Shown here in pieces: positions 50,350-58,288 of a DNA stretch of 64,000 nt. The notes beneath the pieces are model-generated. The model made no database searches and was not told the origin of the DNA. It saw only the letters and a program-made list of their open reading frames with translations. The first letter of the stretch is position 1. The number at the start of each line of letters is the position of its first letter. This stretch comes from Elusimicrobiota bacterium (lineage in GTDB: Bacteria; Elusimicrobiota; Elusimicrobia; UBA1565; UBA9628). The translations under genes were made by a program, and so were the position numbers. Location of the stretch: the NCBI GenBank assembly GCA_026388095.1, contig JAPLKL010000044.1, positions 151,648 to 215,647 of the forward strand, written 5' to 3'.

Positions 50350-51319
50350 GCTCAATCTCGTCTCAGCCCTCAATATGGCCCTGGACCAGGAGATGGCGCG
50401 CAACGACCGCATGCTCATCCTGGGAGAGGACGTGGGCCGCGAAGGCGGGGTGTTCCGCGTCACCGACGGGCTGCAGAAGAAGTATGGAGCGGCGCGCGTG
50501 GTGGACACGCCGCTGGCCGAGTCCGCCATCTTGGGCGCGGCTTTGGGCCTGGCCGCGGGGGGCATGCTGCCCGTAGCCGAGATCCAGTTCGAGGGCTTCA
50601 TCCACGTGGCCATGGACCAGCTCTGCAACCAGATCGGCCGCTACCGCAACCGCAGCCGCGGCCGCTACGGCCTGAGCCTGGTCATCCGGGTGCCCTGGGG
50701 CGGCGGCATCCACGCGCCTGAGCACCACTCGGACTCGCCCGAGGCCTTGCTCGCGCACACCCCGGGACTGACCGTGGTCCAGCCCTCGAACCCTGCCGAC
50801 GCCAAGGGCCTGCTGCTCGCGGCCCTGCGCCTGGGCGAGCCCGTGGTCTTCTGCGAGCCCAAGCGCATCTACCGGGCCATCAAGGCCGAAGTGCCGGAGG
50901 GGGACTACACGGTGCCCATCGGCAAGGCCGCGGTCGCGCGCCAGGGCAAGGACTTGACCATCGTGGCCTGGGGCGCCATGATGCGCGAGGCCCTCGAGGC
51001 CGCGGAAGAGTTGCAGGCCCAAGGAGCCTCCGCGGAGGTCATAGACCTGCGCACGCTCTCGCCCATGGACTCCGAGACCGTGGTGGAGTCCGTGCGCAAG
51101 ACGGGCCGGCTGGTCATCGCGCACGAGGCGCCGCGGACCTTGGGCCTGGGCGCGGAGATCGCGGCGCGGGTGGGCGAAGAAGCCTTGACCAGCCTGCTGG
51201 CGCCCATCGAGAGGGTCACGGGCTTCGACACGGTGATGCCGCTCTCGCAATTGGAAGACTACTATCTGCCGGACCATCGCCGCGTGCTGGCCGGCGCGCG
51301 CAAGGTTCTGGCCGCTTAG
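50342..51319 (+). CDS. pdhB: Pyruvate dehydrogenase E1 beta subunit
   Basis: 325 residues. The partner of the alpha subunit: LNMALDQEMARNDRMLILGEDVG, VVDTPLAESAILGAALGLA, EIQFEGFIHVAMDQLCNQ and GGIHAPEHHSDSPEALLAHT are standard E1 beta segments, the last with the active-site His. The start at 50342 overlaps the pdhA stop by 8 bp. Confidence 0.94.
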   Translation: MAKLNLVSALNMALDQEMARNDRMLILGEDVGREGGVFRVTDGLQKKYGAARVVDTPLAESAILGAALGLAAGGMLPVAEIQFEGFIHVAMDQLCNQIGRYRNRSRGRYGLSLVIRVPWGGGIHAPEHHSDSPEALLAHTPGLTVVQPSNPADAKGLLLAALRLGEPVVFCEPKRIYRAIKAEVPEGDYTVPIGKAAVARQGKDLTIVAWGAMMREALEAAEELQAQGASAEVIDLRTLSPMDSETVVESVRKTGRLVIAHEAPRTLGLGAEIAARVGEEALTSLLAPIERVTGFDTVMPLSQLEDYYLPDHRRVLAGARKVLAA

Positions 51320-51327
51320 GGGGTGTG

Positions 51328-52656
51328 ATGGCTTTTGAATTCAAGTTCCCGGACGTGGGCGAAGGCCTCATCGAAGGCGAGGTCGTGCAGTGGAAAGTGA
51401 AGGCGGGGGACAAGGTTGAGAGCCACCAGGTCATCCTGGAAGTGGAGACGGACAAGGCCGTAGTCGAGATCCCGTCTCCGGAGGCGGGCTTCATCCTGAG
51501 CCTCAAGGGCGGGCCCGGCGACATCATCAAGGTGGGTGACGTGATCGCGGTCATCGGCACCGAGGCGGAGTCGAAGGCCGCCCGGGTCTCAGAGCCGCCC
51601 GCCGCCAAACCCGCGCCTGAGCCGCCTCCTCCGCCCAGACCAGTCGCCCCTCCGCCGGAGCCCTACACCGTGCAGGGACCGTCCGTGGGCGTGGTGGGCT
51701 CGCTGGAAGAGGCCCCGGAGGACGCGCCGTCGCCGCCCGAGCCCAAGGCTCCGCCGCCCATCACCCGGCCGCGCGTCGAAGCCCTGCCCAAGGACCGGGA
51801 CCTGGCCAAGCGCCTGGGCGTGGACATCGAGCTGATCCACGGCACGGGCCCCAAGGGCCGGGTCAGCGAAGAGGACATCCGCAAAGCCGCGGAGTTCGGC
51901 GCGCCCGAGAAAGGCGCGCACGTCTGCGAGGGGGTCAAAGCCGCCGACGGCTTCGGGCCGGTGGAGCGCGTGCCCTTGCGGGGGCTGCGCCGCCGCATCT
52001 CCCAGGCCATGACCGAGTCCTTGGCCAAGACCGCCCAGGTGACGACCAGCGACGAGGCGGACGTCGACGAGCTCTGGCGCATCCGCGAGAAGATGAAGGC
52101 TCAGGCCCAGGCGCAGGGCGTGCACCTGACCTTGCTGCCCTTTTTGGTCAAGGCGGTGGTGGGAGCTTTGAGGCGCGTCCCGGAGATGAACACGACCTTG
52201 GACGAGGCCAAGGGCGAGATCGTGTTCAAGGCTTACTACCACATCGGGGTGGCGGTGGACACGCAGGACGGGCTGATCGTGCCCAACTTGAAGGACGCGG
52301 ACCGCAAGAGCATCCTGCAGATCGCCCGCGAGCTGGAGGACCTGGCGCAGAAGGCCCGGCGCCGGACTCTGGACGTGAAGGATCTCAAGGGGGGGTGCTT
52401 CACCATCACGAACTACGGCTCCATCGGCGGGCTCTTCGGCACCCCCATCATCAACTACCCGGAGGCGGGAATACTGGGAGTGGGACGGATGGTGGAGAAG
52501 CCCGTGGCCGAGCAGGGCGCCATCCGCATCAAGAAGGTCCTGCCTTTGTCCTTGACCTTCGACCACCGCCTGGTCGACGGCGGGCATGCCCAGCATTTCT
52601 TGAACGATGTCATGCGCCATCTGTCGGATCCGGACCTGATCTTGGTCGGGATGTAG
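51328..52656 (+). CDS. pdhC: Dihydrolipoamide acetyltransferase (E2)
   Basis: 442 residues. One lipoyl domain (1-80) with K43 in VETDKAVVEIP, a Pro/Ala-rich linker, a peripheral subunit-binding domain (KDRDLAKRLGVDIELIHGTG), a second linker, and the catalytic acyltransferase core ending TFDHRLVDGGHAQHFLND with H413. I prefer the ATG at 51328 over the adjoining GTG. There is one lipoyl domain rather than the two or three of some E2s. The E3 dihydrolipoamide dehydrogenase gene is not in the window. Confidence 0.95.
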   Translation: MAFEFKFPDVGEGLIEGEVVQWKVKAGDKVESHQVILEVETDKAVVEIPSPEAGFILSLKGGPGDIIKVGDVIAVIGTEAESKAARVSEPPAAKPAPEPPPPPRPVAPPPEPYTVQGPSVGVVGSLEEAPEDAPSPPEPKAPPPITRPRVEALPKDRDLAKRLGVDIELIHGTGPKGRVSEEDIRKAAEFGAPEKGAHVCEGVKAADGFGPVERVPLRGLRRRISQAMTESLAKTAQVTTSDEADVDELWRIREKMKAQAQAQGVHLTLLPFLVKAVVGALRRVPEMNTTLDEAKGEIVFKAYYHIGVAVDTQDGLIVPNLKDADRKSILQIARELEDLAQKARRRTLDVKDLKGGCFTITNYGSIGGLFGTPIINYPEAGILGVGRMVEKPVAEQGAIRIKKVLPLSLTFDHRLVDGGHAQHFLNDVMRHLSDPDLILVGM

Positions 52657-52673
52657 AACGAGGAGGGATTGAT

Positions 52674-53030
52674 ATGAAGAGATTGTTCCTGGCGGTGGCG
52701 GTCGTGACTCTGGCGGCTTTCGTGGTCCGGGCCCAGCAGGCCGACAAGACGGCGCAGGCGCCGGAGACGACGATGGACGGGGCCAAGGCGCCGGCAGCCA
52801 AGAAGGCGGACAAGAGCGTCAAGAAGGATAAGAAGGGCAAAGCCGTGGTCGAGGATCACACTCCGGCGGCCTCCGAGTACGGCAAGGCGGCGAAGTGCCC
52901 GGTCACAGGAGAGGAGTTCAAGGTCTCGGCCGAGACCAAGGCCGTGAAGTACAAGGGCAAGGTGTACTACTTCTGCTGCCCGAGCTGCGCGCCCTCCTTC
53001 AAGAAGAACCCGGCGAAGTTCGCCAAGTAG
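52674..53030 (+). CDS. Secreted YHS/TRASH-like metal-binding protein
   Basis: 118 residues. Signal peptide (MKRLFLAVAVVTLAAFVVRA), a Lys/Ala-rich linker, and a C-terminal YHS-like domain: KCPVTGEEFKVSAETKAVKY then KVYYFCCPSCAPSFKKNPAK. The C-P-V-T-G and Y-F-C-C-P-x-C-x-x-x-F motifs bind metals such as Cu or Fe. GAGGAGG precedes the ATG. It follows E2 by 17 bp and may be co-transcribed, although the function does not obviously belong with pyruvate dehydrogenase. Confidence 0.82.
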   Translation: MKRLFLAVAVVTLAAFVVRAQQADKTAQAPETTMDGAKAPAAKKADKSVKKDKKGKAVVEDHTPAASEYGKAAKCPVTGEEFKVSAETKAVKYKGKVYYFCCPSCAPSFKKNPAKFAK

Positions 53031-53079
53031 CCGGGATGGAAACAGAAGCGCGAGGCCTCCTGCGACTCGCGGGGGTCCG

Positions 53080-53745
53080 ATGGAGCTGACGATGGGGCAG
53101 CTGTTCTTGTGGATGTTCGCGCCGATCGCGGTGTTGTTCCTGATCGCCATGTCCGTGCTCCGCGCGTTCCAAGACCGGAAAGCCGACGCGGACCTCGAAC
53201 CTCTGGCCGGGCTCTTCGATCGGGGGACGGTGGAGTATCGCGGCCCGGCCTTCTTCTCCATGGCGGTGAACCGGCGCGTCATGGGCGGGATGCGCGGCGG
53301 CCGCGAGCTCCTGCTGTGGCTCGAGGGCCCAAAGCACCGGCGGGGCCACAGCCGCTACCGCATGTACGGCTACCTCGTCGAGCTCAGCGTGGCGGCGCCG
53401 TCCTCCATCTCTTTCCGCGCGGGGCGGGCGGATTGGCTGACGAACCTGGGTTCGCGCCTCAAGTTGGTGCAGGACCTTCAGTCGGGGGAGAAGGAGCTGG
53501 ACGAGATCCTGCGGTTCAGCAGCTCCGATCCCGCGGCCTTCGCTCGTCTGGCGCAGCGGACGTCGTTCCTCGACTCCTTGCGCGAGGCCTCCAGGATCCC
53601 CACCTTCGTCGAGCTGGCCGGCGACGGGACGAGCCTGCGGCTGCTGCGGCGCCACGATGAGAGAGGTCCTCTCATCGACGTGGCTTCGTGCACGCGGGTG
53701 GTCGGCATCCTCGAGCGGCTGCGGGAAGCCATCCAGGACGCCTAG
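53080..53745 (+). CDS. Single-TM protein of unknown function
   Basis: 221 residues. One N-terminal TM (LFLWMFAPIAVLFLIAMSVL) followed by a ~190-residue alpha/beta domain without Cys except one near the C-terminus. RYRMYGYLVELSVAAPSSIS and RAGRADWLTNLGSRLKLVQD are the most distinctive stretches. A ribosome binding site is weak. It converges on the AAA+ operon with 37 bp between stops. No family recognised. Confidence 0.65.
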   Translation: MELTMGQLFLWMFAPIAVLFLIAMSVLRAFQDRKADADLEPLAGLFDRGTVEYRGPAFFSMAVNRRVMGGMRGGRELLLWLEGPKHRRGHSRYRMYGYLVELSVAAPSSISFRAGRADWLTNLGSRLKLVQDLQSGEKELDEILRFSSSDPAAFARLAQRTSFLDSLREASRIPTFVELAGDGTSLRLLRRHDERGPLIDVASCTRVVGILERLREAIQDA

Positions 53746-53782
53746 ACAAGATGGACGAGCCGGGCACCTGGGCCGGGAGGAT

Positions 53783-54826
53783 TCAGACCCCGCCCTGCGC
53801 CTGGCCCTTGGTCTGGGCCGATGGCGGCTTGGGCGTGCGGTCCTTGCACAGGATCTTGCCGTCCGGACCGGTCTCGAAGGCGACCGTCCTGACCTTCTTG
53901 TCCCGCATGTCCACCAAGGACGGGGCGAAGAAGTCGAAGAGGATGCGTTCGAGCTCCCGGATGCCGAACTTGCTGACCTTGAGGTTGGCCTCCAAGGCCT
54001 TCATCAGCAGCTCCGGCGCCACGAACTCCACGCTCATGCCGTAGTCCTTGGCCAGGCGCGCGATCTTGAGCAGAGCGATCTCGGCCACCACGATGCCCTG
54101 CAGGGGCTTGAACAGGTAGACCTTGTCGAGGCGGCCGAGGATCTCCGGCCGGAAGACCTTGGACTCGGAGAGCAGCAGCTTGATGGCGTTGAGGATCTCG
54201 TGGTAATCGGTCATGCCCTGCGTGGCCTTGGCCACCTCGTCGGCGATGGCGTTGCTGGTCAGGACGATGATGGACTGGGTGAAGTCCGCGGTCTTGCCCG
54301 TGCTCTGCTCGGTCAGGCGGCCGTCGCCCATCACCTGCAGCAGGAGGTCGAAGACCAAGGAATGGGCCTTCTCGATCTCGTCGAAGAGCACTAGGCGGCG
54401 GGGATTGGCCATCATGGGGCGGGTCAGCTGGCCGCCGGATTCGGAGCCCACGAAGCCGACCGAGCTCCCGGTCAGCCGGCTCTTGGCCATGTCCGGGCTG
54501 GAAAGCTCGGAGCAGTCGAACCGGAGCATATCCTTCTCGCTGCCGTAGAGGAACTCGGTGAGGACCTTGGCCAGTTCGGTCTTGCCCGTGCCGGTGGGGC
54601 CCAGCAGCAGGAGGCTGCAGATGGGGCGCGTGCGCTCGTGCTTCTCCCAGCTCAGCCGGATGACCCGGGCCACGTCGCGCATGATCTCGTCCTGGCCCTT
54701 GATGCGGCTCAGGAGATGGCTGAGCAGCTTGCCCTCGTCCACGCTGTGGCTCTTGCTGTCGAGCTTGGAGTCTTCGACCAGCCCGCGCAGTTTGTCCCAA
54801 TCGGTCATCTTGTCGAGGTCGGACAT
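53783..54826 (-). CDS. Single-ring ClpB-D2-like AAA+ ATPase (soluble)
   Basis: 347 residues from the ATG at 54826 (AGGAG 5 nt upstream). A ~45-residue leader precedes one AAA+ module of the ClpA/ClpB second-ring type: Walker A LLLGPTGTGKTELAK, pore loop VGFVGSESGGQLT with the aromatic Phe, Walker B LVLFDEIEKAH, sensor 1 IVLTSNAIADEV, arginine finger FRPEILGRLDKVYLFKPL, sensor 2 FGIRELERILFDF. N-domain, first ring and middle domain are missing. All catalytic residues are kept, so it should be an active unfoldase or remodeller. Fourth gene of the envelope operon. Confidence 0.88.
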   Translation of the reverse strand: MSDLDKMTDWDKLRGLVEDSKLDSKSHSVDEGKLLSHLLSRIKGQDEIMRDVARVIRLSWEKHERTRPICSLLLLGPTGTGKTELAKVLTEFLYGSEKDMLRFDCSELSSPDMAKSRLTGSSVGFVGSESGGQLTRPMMANPRRLVLFDEIEKAHSLVFDLLLQVMGDGRLTEQSTGKTADFTQSIIVLTSNAIADEVAKATQGMTDYHEILNAIKLLLSESKVFRPEILGRLDKVYLFKPLQGIVVAEIALLKIARLAKDYGMSVEFVAPELLMKALEANLKVSKFGIRELERILFDFFAPSLVDMRDKKVRTVAFETGPDGKILCKDRTPKPPSAQTKGQAQGGV

Positions 54827-54837
54827 GTCGTCTCCTG

Positions 54838-55971
54838 TCAATCTTCGGATTTCCCGCGCTCGCCGGGTATCTTGAGCCCGACGTTGCCGGAGCCACGGAT
54901 GGTGACGCTCTTCTCCAGGCCCGGCTTGACCGCGACGGCCCCCAGGGCCAGCTCCGAGAACTGGCTGTTGCGGGCTTCCAGCGAGCCCAGGCCGGTGAAG
55001 CCCACCCCGCAGCGGTCGCGCGAGAGTTGGACCTGCTCCAAGACCACCTTGCCGCCGCCCTCGATGCGGACCCCGCAGTCCCTGTTGTCCACGATCTTGG
55101 CCTGGGTGATGCGCACCTCGGCCCCGGAACGGATGGCCACGGCTGCGGACACGTTGCCGGAGAGGGTCACGTCGTTCATCCGGACCAAGGCGAAGCGGCT
55201 TGCCTCCAGGCCGGTGCCCCGGCTGTCCTGGATGCGGGAGCTCTCGATCCTGAGGTCCACCCCGCCGCCGTCGGCCGAGACCGCCGACTCCTCGCCGGTG
55301 AGCGTGGCATGGACGAGCCTGACCTTCGACTTGCCGGAGACGGAGAGCGCGGTGCGGCCGTCGAAATCGCAATCCGAGGCGTCCAGAGTCCCGTCGACTA
55401 CGAGCAGCCCCTGGCCGGCCGAACGGAACCTGACGTTGCGCAGGGTCAGGCGTCCCATGGCCAAAGATATGACCCAATAGCTCTTGAGGCCGGTGTTGGT
55501 CAGGGAGAGGTTGTCCAAGGTGACGCGGCCGTTGCTCACGGCCATCGTCTGCGGCCCGGAGTGCGTGAGCACCACCTGGTCCGGAGAGACCCCGTCGCCG
55601 GAGAGCGTGAGCGATTTCGAGATCTGGACGCCCTCGTTGTAGGTCCCGGGCTTGAGCACGATGACGTCGCCTTCACGGGCTCCCGCCACGGCCGCGCCCA
55701 AGGAAGAGCAGTCCGCGTCGGCGCCCATCTTGGGGTCCACCACCCAGCGCCCGGCGGTCCGGGGCACGGAGGCCGGCGCCGCGGGCGGCGGGGCGGACGG
55801 GGCCGCGGCTTCGGACGGCGCCGCGGTCACGACCAGCGGCGTCGCGGCCAGCGCCGCCGGGCCCGGCAGCGAGCGCTGCCAGTAGTGATGCGCGCAGAGT
55901 ATCCCGGAGACGATGGCCAAAAGGGCGAAGAGCTGCATCCAGACGTCTTCGGAGGCCGAGGGCTGGCTCAT
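54838..55971 (-). CDS. Membrane-anchored right-handed beta-helix protein
   Basis: 377 residues. One N-terminal TM (MQLFALLAIVSGILCAHHYW), a Pro/Ala linker, then from ~residue 80 repeated parallel beta-helix coils of the DUF1565/pectate-lyase type (GDVIVLKPGTYNEGVQISKS; LTLSGDGVSPDQVVLTHSGP; many x-V-x-L-x-N-x-x turns). Orientation would place the helix outside the cytoplasm. The start overlaps the upstream AAA+ stop (ATGA) and 11 bp separate it from the next AAA+. No catalytic Asp/Arg set of pectate lyase is evident, so binding is more likely than lysis. Confidence 0.8.
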   Translation of the reverse strand: MSQPSASEDVWMQLFALLAIVSGILCAHHYWQRSLPGPAALAATPLVVTAAPSEAAAPSAPPPAAPASVPRTAGRWVVDPKMGADADCSSLGAAVAGAREGDVIVLKPGTYNEGVQISKSLTLSGDGVSPDQVVLTHSGPQTMAVSNGRVTLDNLSLTNTGLKSYWVISLAMGRLTLRNVRFRSAGQGLLVVDGTLDASDCDFDGRTALSVSGKSKVRLVHATLTGEESAVSADGGGVDLRIESSRIQDSRGTGLEASRFALVRMNDVTLSGNVSAAVAIRSGAEVRITQAKIVDNRDCGVRIEGGGKVVLEQVQLSRDRCGVGFTGLGSLEARNSQFSELALGAVAVKPGLEKSVTIRGSGNVGLKIPGERGKSED

Positions 55972-57086
55972 CGGGTCACCGTCAGTTTTCCCGTCATCCG
56001 GTCGAGGTCCAGGCGCACGCGGACCGCCCCGTCGCGCCGCGCCGTCTCTATCGATGGGGTGGTCAGCTCCTGGATCAGGTGCGCCAACTGGCGCACCCCG
56101 TAATCCTGGAATTCGACGTTGCGCCGGATCGCCTCGACCAGGACCTCCGGCGAGGTGTAGGCCACCTCGATGCCGTACTGGCGCCAGTGCTTGGCGATCT
56201 GCAGGCAGGCGACCTCCGCGATCTCGAACGACCGGAGCTGGTCCATCAGGAGTATCTCGTCGAAGCGGGCCAACAGCGGCCTCTCGAATCCCTCGCGGGC
56301 CAGGACTTCGCGCGCGCGGCCGGTCCGGATGATGGGGTCCTCGGATTCTCTCCAGATGGCGCGCAGGGGCTCGACGCCGGAGTTGCAGGTGGCGAAGAAG
56401 GCGGCCGCGCCGTAATGGACGGTCTTGCCCGAGCTTTTCTCCTTGCATTGGGCCCGGTCCAGGATATCGTAGAAGCAGTGCCGCACGTCGGGATGAGACT
56501 TCTCGAACTCGTCGAGGATCACGACGCGATAAGGGTTTTCGAGCAAAGGCCGGGTCAGGGCGCCGCCGACCTCGTAGCCCTGGTAGCCGGGCGGCGGGCC
56601 GATCAAGGTGAAGACGTCCTGGTGGTCCTTGTACTGGTTCATGCGCAGGATGACCGGCTCGTTGTCCGGATACAGGGCCCGCGCCACGAGCTCCCCCAAA
56701 AAGGTCTTGCCCGTGCCCGTGGGCCCGACCAAGAGGAAGGCGCCCAAGGTCCGGTGCGGGGCCGCCACGGCCAGGCCCTGCTGCAGCTTGGCCACCACGC
56801 GGTCCACGGCCGCGTCGTGGCCGCGCACATTCTCCTTGAGCCAGTCCGCGTAGCGGGCGATGTCCATGCGGCGCAGCTCCTCGAATTGGATCACCGCGTC
56901 GGCATGCTCCTCGCGCTTGCCTTCCCGCGCCAACTGCGCCAGCCGCGCCAGCAGCCCCACCACGCTGCCCACGAAAAGGAAGGGCATGAGCATCGGGATG
57001 CTGAGGTAGAGAGTGTAAAGCCCCGTGACGATCCCGATGACCGCCATGAGCATGAAGATGGGGTGCACGCCCGCGGAGGAGATCAT
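55968..57086 (-). CDS. Membrane-anchored single-ring ClpB-D2-like AAA+ ATPase
   Basis: 372 residues. Two N-terminal TM helices (IFMLMAVIGIVTGLYTLYLS and MLMPFLFVGSVVGLLARLAQ), a short charged linker, then one AAA+ module: Walker A LLVGPTGTGKTFLGE, pore loop GPPPGYQGYEVGGALT, Walker B VVILDEFEKSH, sensor 1 AFFATCNSG, arginine finger FERPLLARFDEILL, sensor 2 YGVRQLAHLIQ. All key residues are present. It is a paralogue of the soluble ATPase at 53783. A membrane anchor on a ClpB-type ring is unusual. Coupled by ATGA at both ends. Confidence 0.86.
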   Translation of the reverse strand: MISSAGVHPIFMLMAVIGIVTGLYTLYLSIPMLMPFLFVGSVVGLLARLAQLAREGKREEHADAVIQFEELRRMDIARYADWLKENVRGHDAAVDRVVAKLQQGLAVAAPHRTLGAFLLVGPTGTGKTFLGELVARALYPDNEPVILRMNQYKDHQDVFTLIGPPPGYQGYEVGGALTRPLLENPYRVVILDEFEKSHPDVRHCFYDILDRAQCKEKSSGKTVHYGAAAFFATCNSGVEPLRAIWRESEDPIIRTGRAREVLAREGFERPLLARFDEILLMDQLRSFEIAEVACLQIAKHWRQYGIEVAYTSPEVLVEAIRRNVEFQDYGVRQLAHLIQELTTPSIETARRDGAVRVRLDLDRMTGKLTVTR

Positions 57087-57403
57087 TTCACGGCCCCCGC
57101 TGTGACGGTCTGGGACGCCGCGGGCGGGGAGGCCGGGGCCTGCGGGTGCAACTTGAGGTAGCCTATGGTCAAAGCCAAGGCCAGGAGCGCGGCGGCCGCC
57201 AGATACCTCCAGCCGCCGGACCTGGGCTCGGAGAAGTCCGGCATGGGCGTGTAGGCTTCTCCCGGGGTGCGCGAGCCGGGACCGCGGCCGCGCGGGGAGC
57301 CTGAGGCGGAGGGGCTGGCCGGCCGGGCCGGCGCCTTGGGGACCGCGTCCGGCGCGGCCTGCGGCTTCGGCTGGGGGCTCTTCTTCTGCGGATCCGGGGC
57401 CAT
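57083..57403 (-). CDS. Small proline-rich one-TM protein heading the AAA+ operon
   Basis: 106 residues. A disordered, basic Pro/Ser/Gly-rich N-terminus (~65 residues), one TM (YLAAAALLALALTIGYLKLH) and a short outer tail. This inside-out layout recurs in the three proline-rich proteins encoded at 57467, 58289 and 59093. It begins the operon, 10 nt after TACTAT, and overlaps the membrane AAA+ start by 4 bp. It could be a subunit or adaptor. Confidence 0.65.
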   Translation of the reverse strand: MAPDPQKKSPQPKPQAAPDAVPKAPARPASPSASGSPRGRGPGSRTPGEAYTPMPDFSEPRSGGWRYLAAAALLALALTIGYLKLHPQAPASPPAASQTVTAGAVK

Positions 57404-57413
57404 AGTTTCGGCA

Positions 57414-57444
57414 ATAGTATGCTTGGATAATACGGATTTTGCAA
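57414..57444 (-). promoter_or_regulatory. Promoter of the AAA+ operon
   Basis: Minus strand: TTGCAA, 19 nt, TACTAT (or CATACT with a 17-nt spacer). The stretch TATCCAAGCATACTAT is repeated with one change before the gene at 58198, at almost the same distance from its ATG. Confidence 0.55.
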
Positions 57445-57466
57445 TAGCCGGCTTATCGTGCCGGCA

Positions 57467-58198
57467 TCAACGACGGCTTGGCGCATGTGCGGTCTTCAGA
57501 TACCGCACGGCCCCTGGAGGAAGGTCGATGACATATATCTCGCCGTACTTGTTCTCCAGCCGATGGAAGGTCCGGTCGGAGAGATTGGCGATCTGGTAGA
57601 GGTAACCACCCTCGCAGGGTCCGATGTAGCGGCTGGTCAGGTCCTTGTCCGCCGGGGTGGCGGATGGGGCCATCTCCGCCTTGGGCGCGACTGCCGAGGC
57701 GCAGCCGGGGCAGGGCCCGGATGGCGCCGCTGCCGCGTCCGCGTGGAGCTGGGGCTTCTGAGGTTCGTAGGGCACGAGCTCGTCGAGCCCTGCCTGCGGG
57801 TCAAGCCGCGACGCGTCCGCGGCATCGGCGGCATCATCGCGGCCGGGGTTCTCGTCCGCAAGGAAAGGCAGGGGGATCGAGGCCGGCGTGGGTATCTCGT
57901 TGTGGACCGCGGGCATGACGTTGACGAGGACCGGCGGGGCAGCCGGCGGTTGCAGCGCTGCGATGGGTGTCGGCGGAGGGTTGGCGGAGGCCTGCGGCGC
58001 GCGGCTGAAGGTTCCCTTGAAAGCCGCGGCGGCGGCCAAGCCGGCGGCGAACAGGGCCAGCGCCGCCAGCGTGGTGCGGCGGTGGTCCGGTCCGGAGGCG
58101 TGCGGCCCCTCGTCCGGACCGGCGGGGAGGGGGATGGGGGCCCGCCCGGCAGGCTTTGGTTCAGGTCGGGGGGCGCCTGGCTGCTGCTCTGGGACCAT
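57467..58198 (-). CDS. Proline-rich one-TM protein with C-terminal Cys domain (paralogue 1)
   Basis: 243 residues. Cytoplasmic Pro-rich start, TM (TTLAALALFAAGLAAAAAF), Pro-rich periplasmic region containing IPLPF and LDELVPYEPQ, then a ~75-residue domain: CPGCASAV ... RYIGPCEGGYLYQIANLSDRTFHRL ending near VRYLKT (shown here in pieces). The same domain closes the protein at 58289. No family recognised. It stands opposite that gene, with a 90-bp shared control region. Confidence 0.72.
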   Translation of the reverse strand: MVPEQQPGAPRPEPKPAGRAPIPLPAGPDEGPHASGPDHRRTTLAALALFAAGLAAAAAFKGTFSRAPQASANPPPTPIAALQPPAAPPVLVNVMPAVHNEIPTPASIPLPFLADENPGRDDAADAADASRLDPQAGLDELVPYEPQKPQLHADAAAAPSGPCPGCASAVAPKAEMAPSATPADKDLTSRYIGPCEGGYLYQIANLSDRTFHRLENKYGEIYVIDLPPGAVRYLKTAHAPSRR

Positions 58199-58207
58199 GG
58201 AACCTTC

Positions 58208-58238
58208 ATAGTATGCTCGGATAGGATGCCCTTGGCAA
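58208..58238 (-). promoter_or_regulatory. Promoter of paralogue 1, near-copy of the AAA+ operon promoter
   Basis: Minus strand: TTGCCA, 19 nt, TACTAT, then 9 nt to the ATG at 58198. TATCCGAGCATACTAT matches 15 of 16 bases of the AAA+ operon promoter, so both are probably controlled together. Confidence 0.55.
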
Positions 58239-58258
58239 GTGTCTGGATGGGACAGCTA

Positions 58259-58267
58259 TGGTAGAAT
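58259..58267 (+). promoter_or_regulatory. Extended -10 of paralogue 2
   Basis: TGG-TAGAAT, 21 nt before the ATG at 58289. No clear -35 and only a weak ribosome binding site. Confidence 0.4.
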
Positions 58268-58288
58268 ACAGACCGTCAGGCACTCACG

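Noticed and set aside
53783..57086. Type VI secretion ClpV
   Set aside because: ClpV is a two-ring protein with an N-domain, and no sheath, tube or baseplate gene is present in the window.
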